This document shows positions 8,501-16,400 of a stretch of 35,295 bases of DNA, piece after piece (position 1 is the stretch's first letter; each line of letters opens with the position of its first letter). Made by a program: the position numbers and the translations under genes. The notes under the pieces are model-generated. The model was not told the origin of the DNA, ran no database searches, and saw only the letters and a program-made list of their open reading frames with translations. Source of the DNA: Phycisphaerae bacterium (lineage in GTDB: Bacteria; Planctomycetota; Phycisphaerae; FEN-1346; JAACEH01); the NCBI GenBank assembly GCA_012729015.1, contig JAAYDY010000105.1, forward strand, positions 1 through 35,295, in the 5' to 3' direction.

Positions 8501-8750
8501 CCAGCGTCACCACAAGCCCGTCACTGTAGTTGCCGATGTTGGCCACCCGGTAGCCGGTCAGACCGCCGGTACTCGTGATGAGCCACTCGGCACCACCGCT
8601 GATGGTGAAATTGCCGGGGTCGTAGACCGTCGTGATCACCACGTCGAAGTCGCCCGGATCATACGCCTGCGCCGGGGCGCTCCACACAGTCACCATGGCC
8701 GCCAAGGCCATGATTGCCGCCCATGGCGGCCGTCTCCACATCGTACACAT
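5523..8750 (-). CDS. Exported protein: two beta-solenoid modules plus right-handed beta-helix
   Basis: The ATG at 8750 has AAGGAG seven nt upstream. The 1075-residue product has a signal peptide (1-29, ending APAQA). Two homologous modules follow (about 31-310 and 315-590), each opening DPxDFDVVI, followed by GNFT...WLIT and strand repeats such as GTLTVD, YLYFGGRDGSTG, SGGTATF, RLDVVG and GATLGF. They resemble autotransporter-associated beta-strand repeats. The last 475 residues (600-1075) are a right-handed beta-helix highly similar to the neighbouring 686-residue protein, ending DIGAYELDQ directly before the stop. Unlike that paralogue it has no Ig-like or dockerin tail and no other sorting signal I can see. 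The solenoid modules match the single module of the PEP-CTERM protein upstream. A structural, adhesive or polysaccharide-binding role is inferred; no catalytic site was recognised. Confidence 0.9.
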   Translation of the reverse strand: MCTMWRRPPWAAIMALAAMVTVWSAPAQAYDPGDFDVVITTVYDPGNFTISGGAEWLITSTGGLTGYRVANIGNYSDGLVVTLGQLQIGSWSYIGRNGATGTVIVDESGSLATSGWLAMARDGGAVGHLSILGGTAAIGGNVLAPYGANGTAAIAQSGGSSTWSGRIYLGGGYGDGNGQIVLSGGTTTFNGQVDVGRSTGTATARLDVVGPDATISVGGSLYVYNGATLGFTIRSGGVSMIDVTSNATYLNGGTVEITLDGYTPSYLETFDLIESAGINISNLSLAAFNQGVWALQVNGAGDRLQAVYLVDENPYDPDDFDVVIDTPQSGNFTVTSGQNWLITDTGSRTGVGQIRNGLMVVLGDLSLSAGSYIGRYGTTGTLTVDMDGALSAASYLYFGGRDGSTGILNILDGTATFGTVCAPNGTNDTAVINQSGGVATWAGRVYLGGFYSGASSATMTISGGTATFSNRLDVGYSVGGGVPVRLDVVGSDATITVSGSLYVHSGATLGFEIGPDGVSMINVTSNTTTLNGGTVEISLAAGYTPEVNERFDLIKSIGIDITNLQLAAANQGVWTLQTGPLGDRLQAVYGEGEEQELPPGAVYYIDYASGSDANSGLTKQAPWKRHPYMQNFAGTYTAGAGDEFVFKGGVTWPSECFGLIVTQGGSEQAPMVYTVDETWYSGGAWSRPVFDMQEQAIVGDRPVYFYHASHVVFDGIEIKNQRIAGASCGGWGGITVTSSTDITVTDCYVHSWYIATPTVTRDNNFGGFYVDDSPTTVIDGCVVHGQEVDEFPGLYSGNGFKGSGMVLNSEFYNLPNGMHIAGGVVSGCEIHHIYTSYDSGTNVVTPPNGRHANGVWIFASGTLCNSYVHDVLAPGAPIVFPAAGWGGADGTCLIYNNVIRGNIHINGDGAASGNQATWHIYNNTIGGDSLNNAIVASKKNDNALGHVVIKNNVLVTPGSYPAGVNLGQPVADLVIDNNVYYAPSVLNRVNGEPCVLQLAWLSPTRYNLAGSQGLGYNANSYLSPIALYWDYVPSSTGDPGVDDGADLSAFFDTDCLGISRPQGSAFDIGAYELDQ

Positions 8751-9035
8751 GCGCTAACTCCTTTCAGAGGAACGACGGTCCATCACCCCTCGAACGCCGC
8801 CCGCATCGGTGCGGACGGTCTTGTGCTCGGATGTGCGACAGCCGAAGCGAACGTGCAGAGTCCCTGTCCCGCCATGTGCTTAAGGCAGAAGATGCTACCG
8901 AACTGGCGTCGTGCGCCGCCTTCGGCAGCCTGAAGCTCCAGACAGGATGTCCTGGTGACGGCGCGGTACGGCTTGGAGATGAGAAATCCGTCGACACACA
9001 CATGACGGGTGTGGCTGCCTGGTGAATTCATGACA

Positions 9036-9041
9036 ATTATA
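9036..9041 (-). promoter_or_regulatory. Candidate -10 box for the 1075-residue protein gene
   Basis: TATAAT on the minus strand is followed by TGTCATGAATTC. The -10 region of the PEP-CTERM gene is similar (CATAATTCATG), which supports a shared promoter type. The -35 is poor. Confidence 0.3.
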
Positions 9042-9273
9042 CTTGCGGACTCAGCGGGATCATGGCCAAACCATCACTTGACCGAGGCGGGACGAGTTGG
9101 ACCTCGCGGTGCCGACAACTGCTGTGCACGTCACACCTTGCTGCGGCCCAGCGACATCGGCCGACACAGAGGGAGATGAACTTCTGTCAGATAAATGTAG
9201 TGGGTGATGAACCTCACCGTAACGTTGATGCACCACTGCACATCAGCACGGTATCGGTTGGGTCTGGGAATGA

Positions 9274-9308
9274 CAAGAGCCGGCCGCCACATGGACGGCC
9301 GGCTCTTG
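9274..9308 (-). terminator. Intrinsic-type terminator hairpin of the PEP-CTERM gene
   Basis: CAAGAGCCGGCCG (9274-9286) and CGGCCGGCTCTTG (9296-9308) form a perfect 13-bp GC-rich stem with a 9-nt loop, about 60 nt after the stop at 9368. Only a weak T-rich stretch (TGTCATT) follows on the minus strand. Confidence 0.65.
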
Positions 9309-9367
9309 CGGTGTCACACGATGCCCGTCAAGGTGCCGGACACCTTGAGGAATCACAACGTGGTGCC

Positions 9368-10378
9368 TTACCGGCGTCGGCGCATAGCCAGTCCGACGAG
9401 CCCCAGTCCCAGCAGACCCATCGTCGCTGGCTCGGGCACGTTGACCACGTCGACCAGTGCCTTGGCCTGAAGGGTCTGGACGCCCTCGTACTGGCCGATC
9501 TGGAGTTCCCACACCCCCATATCATCCAGAAACAGGCTCATGTTGCCCAGGTGGGTGTCGGTCAGTCCGGCCCAACGGATCAGGTTGACCGTCTGCCCGG
9601 CATACACCGCGCCGCCCTCAACCGCCATATCAACCGACATGCCTGCATTGAAGTTGGCTTTCCCGCTCAGACAGGACATGTCAATCATCGGCCCCTGCGA
9701 CGCCGAAGCGACCGTGAAACCCAGGATGGAACTGCCGTTGACGTACATTTCGCCGGTTGAACTGACGATGACCCGTCCGGCGCCCTTCACGTCCAGGCGA
9801 GCCGATCCTGATGCCCCGACGTCGAATCTCCCATTGAACGTCGCCGTGCCCCCGGAAACCGTCATGGCCGCATTGGCCGCGCCGGCGTAGGCTCCCCCCA
9901 GATAGACTCGCCCATTCCACGTCGAGGAGCCTCCAGATTGCGTGATCACGGCGGAGTCTCCGGCCCCGTTCGGAGCCCATACGGCCCCGAAGGTCGCCGT
10001 GCCACTGATGAGATTCAGTCTTCCGGTGGAACCGTCCCTGCCGCCGAAGTACAGATATGTCGCCGCAGTGAGCACCCCTCCCTCGTCCACAGTCAGCGTG
10101 CCTTCACCGTACCGGGCGACATACGAGTTGGCGTTCAGGTTCAATGCCCCCAGGACAACCAGTTCGCCGCCTCCGCGAAGAGTGCCTAACCCCGTCTGAC
10201 TGCCGGTGGACGTGATCAGCCATTTCTGGTTGTTGATTGTGAAATTGCCTGACTGCCCATCGGCGATGACCACGTCGAAGTCGCCTGGATCATACGCGCT
10301 ATCGGCCAACGCGACCGATGCCAGAGCGAGCACCGGCGTCACTGCCAGGACAGCTAACCACATCTTGCTTGCTTTCAT
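9368..10378 (-). CDS. PEP-CTERM sorted protein with one beta-solenoid module
   Basis: The 336-residue product starts at 10378 with AAGGGA six nt upstream. It has a signal peptide (1-25, ending SVALA) and one solenoid module (about 29-310) starting YDPGDFDVVI and including YLYFGGRDGSTG, GTATFGAVWAPNG and SGGTATFNGRFDVG, closely similar to both modules of the 1075-residue protein. The last 23 residues (314-336) are a textbook PEP-CTERM signal: VPEPATM, a glycine/leucine-rich membrane helix, then RRRR. PEP-CTERM proteins are known to be processed by an exosortase and delivered to the surface or matrix; no exosortase is encoded here, so it must be elsewhere in the genome. Promoter at 10650-10678 and terminator at 9274-9308 suggest a single-gene transcript with a leader of about 265 nt. 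Role inferred as envelope or matrix component. Confidence 0.92.
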   Translation of the reverse strand: MKASKMWLAVLAVTPVLALASVALADSAYDPGDFDVVIADGQSGNFTINNQKWLITSTGSQTGLGTLRGGGELVVLGALNLNANSYVARYGEGTLTVDEGGVLTAATYLYFGGRDGSTGRLNLISGTATFGAVWAPNGAGDSAVITQSGGSSTWNGRVYLGGAYAGAANAAMTVSGGTATFNGRFDVGASGSARLDVKGAGRVIVSSTGEMYVNGSSILGFTVASASQGPMIDMSCLSGKANFNAGMSVDMAVEGGAVYAGQTVNLIRWAGLTDTHLGNMSLFLDDMGVWELQIGQYEGVQTLQAKALVDVVNVPEPATMGLLGLGLVGLAMRRRR

Positions 10379-10649
10379 TGAACATCCCTTTCACAAAGAA
10401 CACGAGTTGATCGCTTCCGCGGCAGCATCCGTACACCACCGTCGTCGGCGAAGATCAAGGAGGCCCATCCGTTTGTAACTCCACACAGGAATGCCATGGT
10501 CCCCCGCCACAGGCCTGCCCCTTCGGACGCGTCTCCGGCACCATCCGGATTCGCTCGACGCTTTGCTCAACCGCTTCTGCCGAGTGGCAATGCCTCCTCT
10601 CCTCGGTGAGCATGAGCGTTTGCGAGATGGTTCTTCCAAGCTCACATGA

Positions 10650-10678
10650 ATTATGACACTGGTGCACAGGAGGTGCAA
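10650..10678 (-). promoter_or_regulatory. Promoter of the PEP-CTERM gene
   Basis: On the minus strand TTGCAC (10678-10673) is followed after exactly 17 nt by CATAAT (10655-10650). The spacer includes GTGCAC, the core also found in the 22245-22262 palindrome, although the flanks differ. The untranslated leader would be about 265 nt. Confidence 0.6.
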
Positions 10679-11011
10679 ACTGCCACGCCCCTTGCCCTTC
10701 GGCTCCGGAGGTCGGACGCGGACGCGGCGTAAGCGCATTATCACAAGCTATTTAGGACTATGATGGGGGCACGTCGCGACAGGCCAATGCGGAATCCTGT
10801 GAGCGTCTGTACACCTCCCACTCGTGCCCTGCCGAGGGTTGATGCAGCACGGCCAGGCAGCAGCGGCCTGCGCACGGTGGCTCGCCCTGGCACGCCCGCG
10901 TCAGGCGGTGCCCTGCCAGGCACCCGGGTGTGTCGCCTGCCCCCAGCCCTATGGCTCCTGACCGATGCGGAGTTCTCGCGGCTGACGGTTCCTGTCGATC
11001 CCGAAGCATAT

Positions 11012-11046
11012 CGGGGCAGGCGCCTGTGTGGCAGGCCCCTGCCCCG
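11012..11046 (-). terminator. Terminator-like hairpin at the end of the three-gene operon
   Basis: CGGGGCAGG (11012-11020) pairs with CCTGCCCCG (11038-11046), and after one mismatch GCCT (11022-11025) pairs with AGGC (11033-11036). It lies about 33 nt after the stop at 11079. There is no T-tract. Confidence 0.55.
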
Positions 11047-11078
11047 GACGGCATCATGCGGAGGTGAGTCGCACGGCC

Positions 11079-13436
11079 CTATGGCTGCATCCAGCCATCG
11101 AGCGGCTTGTTGATCGTGGGTCGATATGTGTCCCACACCGTGTTGACAAACGCTTCCATGGCCCTGTAAGACTTTGGCGGGAGCCAGAAGGACGGGAAGG
11201 TGAATCCATCATGGTAATACGGATCGGGGTTCAGCTCGAATCCCTGCTGGAGCAGTACCCCCATGGCGGCATTGTCCTCGTACATCCAGCGATCGCAGTA
11301 ATCGAAGAAGGCGTCGTGGTCCCACTGGTCTTCCAGTTGCATGAGTTGGATGACGAGCGCGTATCCGACCCATGCATTGGAGGTGCAGCATCTTCGGTAC
11401 GACTCGCTCAGGAAGCCCCAACTGGTCCAGGTTTCGGGAGCGTTGTGCTCATAGGGACCACGATCTCTGGTTTCCCCTGGGGGCGGGTCAAGCCAGTAGT
11501 CCAGTCCCAGGCCATGCTGGTGTCCGCCGAAGACGACCCGAGCGCCGGTCCAGCCATCGTCATAGAGGGTCTGGGTGTCCTCGCTGAACAGGCAGTCGGG
11601 GTAGCTCTGTGTGGGGCAGGCCATGTCGGGATCGCCCAAGAGAACGCCAGCCAGGACAATGGGCCACTTGCGTCCGCTGTAGTGTCCCCCGAACCCGGGC
11701 CATCCCGGATACCCTCCACGCACCAGGCCCCAGGTATCAATGCCGTATTGGACGAACCCGATGAGCAGTTTCTCCTTGTCTTCGGCCGACAGATCCGAGG
11801 CCAGAATCAGGCTGATCATGCTTTGGACCCGAATGAGGAGGTGTCCATAGCCCGGCATGTACTCCAACGGCGCGTCGAAGCCGAACTCGCACATGTCAAC
11901 CCAGGGACGCTCGAAGAGCAGGGCCCACTCATGCACGTTGGTCGTTGTCAGGCCGGCGAACATATTGTCACGAAGGGGCCAGGCATAGTTCGTGGTCCCG
12001 ACGTCCAACGTGGGCAATAAGGCGCGGTTGAGGTTTCGGGCCAGGTAGATGGTTTGAGTCGTGTCGGTATAGCCGGGTCGGAATGCATCCGGTGGCACGG
12101 GGGCCGTCAGGCAATGCAGAACGGAGTAGCTTCTGATGGGGCTGCCACTTTGGCTCTTTCCCCAGAAGGGCTCCACACCAACGGCACCGTCACGCATGCC
12201 AACGGACGAGATGAGAATGTCACCCGGGCTCATGTTGATGGGGACATCGATTCTAAGGTCGGCCTTGTACCGAATGGAGCGTACCCGGGTGTCGAAGGCG
12301 CTCCACTTGTTGTTGTTGCTCTGGTAGTTGAGGGCCGAGCCGTTCTTGACTCCATCCCAGCCGGGGGTGATGCTGGTGACTACCACAGGACCGACGACGT
12401 AGTAGTCGCCGGTGACGAATCGGCCTACGGGAGCCACTCGGTCGAATGTCCAGGTGACGCCACAGTAGGTGACGGCGTTGGTCTGCCACAGTTCGTTCAC
12501 CGTCGGCGTCGGTGGCACATTCTCCGGAGTGTAGACCGGGATCGTGGTCGGCGGCCACGTCGGATCGTTGATGGTGCGCACGGTCACCGTGGCGGTGTCT
12601 TCATCGGTAGCCCCATCGTCGTCGGTGACAACCAGCTTGATGTCGTGCGTGCCGGCAGCCAGATTGACAAGGGCGTTTGCTCCGGTGGCAATCTGGGTGG
12701 CCCCTTCCATCCATACATAGCTGGCGATGGTGCCGTCTTCGTCGAACGAGAACGTTCCGTAGAGACCGACGACCTCGGCTCCTGAGTTGTCGAGGTCAAG
12801 CATCGTCTGATGGTGTCCCGCATGGGCCACCGGAGCGATGTTGCCCGAGGGGACCGAGTAGACCACGATCAGCTTGGCACCCGAGGCATTGCCGGCGTAG
12901 TCCCAGGACCGGGCCCACCTGGAGATCGACGTCGGCACGGCGACGGCACGAAGACCCAGGTAGTTGCCGGGGACGTAGTTGGGCCGATCCATGAAGGCCT
13001 GGACGATGTCCGTCAGGTCGCACGACGTGTACCACTGTCCCGCGGTCCACGGATCGAGCGTCCAGTCGGCCGCCACGCCGGTCACCGACCAGTCGTGGGG
13101 GTTGGAGGTGTTGAAGGCCGGGCAACTGTCGTCGTCCAGCAGTTGCAGCCGAACGGTTCCGGGGTTGGCGGACGTGGCGTCGGCACAGACCTCGACGGCG
13201 GCGCTCTCGATGGTGGCGCCGGCCGGGATGTCAATCGCCCAGCGGAGGAATGACCGCCGGAGGTCGCTGGTGTAGGGCCAGATGACCCTGGTGTAGGCAA
13301 CGTTGTTGGACGCGCCGACGGTGTACGTATCATCCTCCGAAGCCGCCACCTGATACACGGCGGTCTCGGCCGACGCAGGCAGGCCCCCGACCGCGGTGGC
13401 CGCAAGAACGGCCACCCACATAAGCCACTGTCTCAT
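11079..13436 (-). CDS. Exported DNRLRE/PKD protein with large unnamed C-terminal domain
   Basis: The 785-residue product starts at 13436 with GGAGG eight nt upstream and has a signal peptide (1-23, ending PASA). Residues 27-194 form a DNRLRE/CBM96-like beta-sandwich module (YQVAASEDDTY, RSFLRWAIDIPAGATI, LQLLDDDSCPAFN, NYLGLR) with a conserved cysteine pair. A PKD domain follows (about 199-287). Residues about 318-785 form a domain I cannot name: a beta-rich entry with GVTWTF and GRFVTGDYYVVGP, then an apparently helical part containing FRPGYTD, QTIYLAR, YSGRKWPIVLAG, LLGD, PYEHNAP, YRRCC and HDAFFDYCDRWMY. The truncated gene at the right edge carries the same domain. The helical part could be an (alpha/alpha) barrel as in some polysaccharide lyases and hydrolases; that is only a guess. 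The gene starts 59 nt after the stop of the peptidase gene, so co-transcription is likely. Confidence 0.9.
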   Translation of the reverse strand: MRQWLMWVAVLAATAVGGLPASAETAVYQVAASEDDTYTVGASNNVAYTRVIWPYTSDLRRSFLRWAIDIPAGATIESAAVEVCADATSANPGTVRLQLLDDDSCPAFNTSNPHDWSVTGVAADWTLDPWTAGQWYTSCDLTDIVQAFMDRPNYVPGNYLGLRAVAVPTSISRWARSWDYAGNASGAKLIVVYSVPSGNIAPVAHAGHHQTMLDLDNSGAEVVGLYGTFSFDEDGTIASYVWMEGATQIATGANALVNLAAGTHDIKLVVTDDDGATDEDTATVTVRTINDPTWPPTTIPVYTPENVPPTPTVNELWQTNAVTYCGVTWTFDRVAPVGRFVTGDYYVVGPVVVTSITPGWDGVKNGSALNYQSNNNKWSAFDTRVRSIRYKADLRIDVPINMSPGDILISSVGMRDGAVGVEPFWGKSQSGSPIRSYSVLHCLTAPVPPDAFRPGYTDTTQTIYLARNLNRALLPTLDVGTTNYAWPLRDNMFAGLTTTNVHEWALLFERPWVDMCEFGFDAPLEYMPGYGHLLIRVQSMISLILASDLSAEDKEKLLIGFVQYGIDTWGLVRGGYPGWPGFGGHYSGRKWPIVLAGVLLGDPDMACPTQSYPDCLFSEDTQTLYDDGWTGARVVFGGHQHGLGLDYWLDPPPGETRDRGPYEHNAPETWTSWGFLSESYRRCCTSNAWVGYALVIQLMQLEDQWDHDAFFDYCDRWMYEDNAAMGVLLQQGFELNPDPYYHDGFTFPSFWLPPKSYRAMEAFVNTVWDTYRPTINKPLDGWMQP

Positions 13437-13495
13437 TGCTGAATCCTCCAGAAGTCACGTTGCCAATGGGCCGGGACACGGTGTCCTTGACAGCC

Positions 13496-16400
13496 TCAGT
13501 TGCCACTCAAGACGGCGTAGGTCACGACGAGTTTCGCTCCCGATTGGTTGCCGGCGTAGTTCCACGTTCGTGCCCATCGCGAATAGGACGTCGGGACCGA
13601 GACGCTGCGCAGGCCGAGGTAGTTGCCCGGCGCATAACTGCCCCTGCCTATGAACTCCTGGACGATGTCGGCGATGTCCGCCGAGGCGTCCCACTGCCCT
13701 GCCGTCCAGGGGGCCAGGGTCCAGTTGACGGGGTCTCCGGCCACGGCCCAGGCGAAGGGATTGGCCGTGTTCAGCGCCGGGCAACTGTCGTAATCGAGCA
13801 ACTGGAGTTGGACCGTTCCGGCGTTGCTGTAGGTGTTGTGAGCACAGATCTCGACGTGGGCTGCGAGCACGGTTGCTCCGGCAGGTATGTCAAGCTGCCA
13901 CCGCATGAACGAGCGCCACGCATCGCTGGTGTAGGGCCAGATCATGGTGGTGTAGGCGTGGTTGTTGGTGCTGCTGGTAGCGTAGGTGTCGTCCTCGGAG
14001 GCGGCGACCTGGTACTGGACCACCGTCGGGGCGATGACGGTCACGACGACGGTGTCTTCGGCGGTGGCGTCACCATCGTCGGTGACCGTCAGGGTGATCG
14101 TGTGGGTGCCGACGGCCAGTTGGACTTCGGGGGCGATGCCGGTGGCCTGTCCGCCGGACCAGGTCCAGGCGTAGCTGACGATTTCACCGTCGGCGTCCGA
14201 CGAGCCGGAGCCGTCGAGGGTGACCGTCTCGTACCCGCCACTGTCGGCGTCGATGACGTCCTGATCCTGGCCGGCATCAGCTGTCGGTAACTCGTTGACC
14301 TCAGGAATCTCATAGGTCACAACAAGCCTGGCCCCGGACTCATTGCCGGTGTAGTTGTACGTGCGGGCCCATCGGGATGAGGAAGGCGGGTAGGACACGC
14401 CGCGCAGGCCGAGGTAGTTGCCCGGCGCGTAGCCTCCGCGGTCCACAAACGCTTGGACGATGTCCTTCATGTCGTAGGCGGCGGAGGTGTCCCATTCTCC
14501 AGCGGTCCACGCATTCAGTGTCCAATTGACGGTGCTGCCCGTGACTGGCCAACCGAACGGGTTCGCTGTGTTGAAGGCCGGACAACTGTCGTAGTCCAGC
14601 AGTTGGAGCTGCACCGTACTGGCATTGCTGGTTGTGCTGTGGGCGCAGACCTCCATGTGGGCCGACAGGATGGTGGCGCCGGCAGGAACGTCAATCTGCC
14701 ACCGCATGAACGAACGCCAGGCGTCGCTGGTGTAAGGCCAGATCATGGTGGTGTAGAGGTGGTTGTTGGTGCTGCTGGTGGCATAGGTGTCGTCCTCAGA
14801 CGCGGTCACCTGGTACGTGACCGTCACTTCAGAGGGCTTCTCGTGGACGGTGACAACGACGGTGTCCTGGGCCGTGGCGTCATCATCGTCGGTGACCGTC
14901 AGGGTGATCGTGTGCGTGCCGACGGCCAGTTGGACTTCGGGGGTGACGCCCGTGGCTTGTCCACCGGACCAAGTCCAGGCATAGCTGACGATGTCGCCGT
15001 CAGAGTCGGTCGAGCCAGAGCCGTCGAGAGCGACTGCTTCGTACCCATCGTCGTCGCTATCGGCAACCTCCTGATCGACGCCTGCATCGGCGACGGGAGG
15101 CACGTTGGCGGCCGCACTGGCGATGTTGATGTCGAGCGTCATGTTCCTGGTCATGGTCCAGTCGGCCGGAATCGAGGCAGGCTGCCCGAAGTTGTTCGGA
15201 TTCACCTTGAACAGCAGGCGCGTCGCCTCAAGGGCTACGTCGAAGTTGTACGTGTTCGTGCTGTTGTTGGCCAGGTCTGTGGTCATCAGGAACGACCGTT
15301 CGGCAGCGAGTCCGAGGGCACTGGTGATGCTGTTGGCGAGGACTTCGCCGACTCCCCAGGCGGGCTGATTGCTCTCGCGCAAATCATTCGTCGGATCGAT
15401 GTTGTCAGTGATGATCCAGACCGCGTCATAGACGCCGCCTGGCAGCCTGTGGAAGCTCACGCCATCGGAGTAGGCCGAGAGGCACGATCCGCCCGTGCTA
15501 CCATAGCCGCCGATGCCGAGGCTGAGGAAGGAGACCACGCTGTTGTTTGCATAGGATCCGCTCAGGCTCCCGCCGGAGGTGTTGGTGAAGACCACCTGGG
15601 CCGTCCACTGCGTGCCCGTTGTGGTGGCCGGGTTGATCGTATAGGTGGTCACGGTTCGCCACTGCTCGACGCCGGTGGCCATGCGGCGACAGGTGACGGC
15701 GTACTGGTAATAGTCAGTTCCCTTGTAGAGTTCCTCAAACGAGACGTCGAAGACCCCGGAGTAGTACTTCGTATGGGCCGTGAACAGGCCGGACGTGGAG
15801 TCGCCCAAGCCGGGGGCGTAGTTGAAGTATCCCGAGTCGGTCAGGTCGTCGAACCGCGGCATGTAGACGATATACCCGGCCGACACACGCCTCACGTCCA
15901 CGTCCCACAGGTCGCCGGACACGGCGTCGGTGCACCGGATGGTCATTGTGCCGGTCCCCTGCGACAGATCGGCGCCGGAGTAGCTCAGCGTGACGCCGCC
16001 GGGCCCGACCTTGACCAGAAGGGCGTCCTCGCCCGTACCGCCGTCGTTGTCGGTGACGACGAGCGTGATGGCGTGGGTGCCTACGGCCAGAGTGACATCC
16101 GCCGTAGCCCCAGTCGCAATCTGCACGGCGTTCTCGCTCCAGACGTAGCTTACGATGATGCCGGCGTCCGGATCGGTGGAGGCCGATCCGTCAAGCGTGA
16201 CCGTTTCCGAGTTGTTCTGGTCCACATCGGCCACCTTGATGTCCGGGCCGGCGTCGGCGATCGGCACCTGGTTGCCGCCATAGTAGTGGTCCAGGTAGAT
16301 GTACTGCACGGACTGATTGTCCACAACGAGGGGCGTTTGCGTGCAGACGGTCTCCGCTCCATGCACCACGTCGATCAGCGTGAAGGCGGACAGCGTGGCC

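Larger units (their letters stand above)
8751..9367. other. Intergenic region, 617 bp
   Basis: No gene is supported here. It contains the terminator of the PEP-CTERM gene (9274-9308) and a TATAAT on the minus strand at 9036-9041 that may serve the 8750 gene. That would imply a leader of about 280 nt, and no good -35 accompanies it. Small inverted repeats occur around 8905-8960 without a clear role. Confidence 0.5.
10379..11078. other. Intergenic region, 700 bp
   Basis: No gene is supported. It carries the promoter of the PEP-CTERM gene (10650-10678) with a long leader, a short AT-rich island around 10736-10762, and a run of GC-rich inverted repeats between 10850 and 11046 that ends in the terminator of the 785-residue gene. 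Confidence 0.5.

Noticed and set aside
10736..10765. An AT-rich patch with TATGAT-like boxes read as a plus-strand promoter
   Set aside because: No plus-strand gene follows and no -35 at suitable spacing is present.
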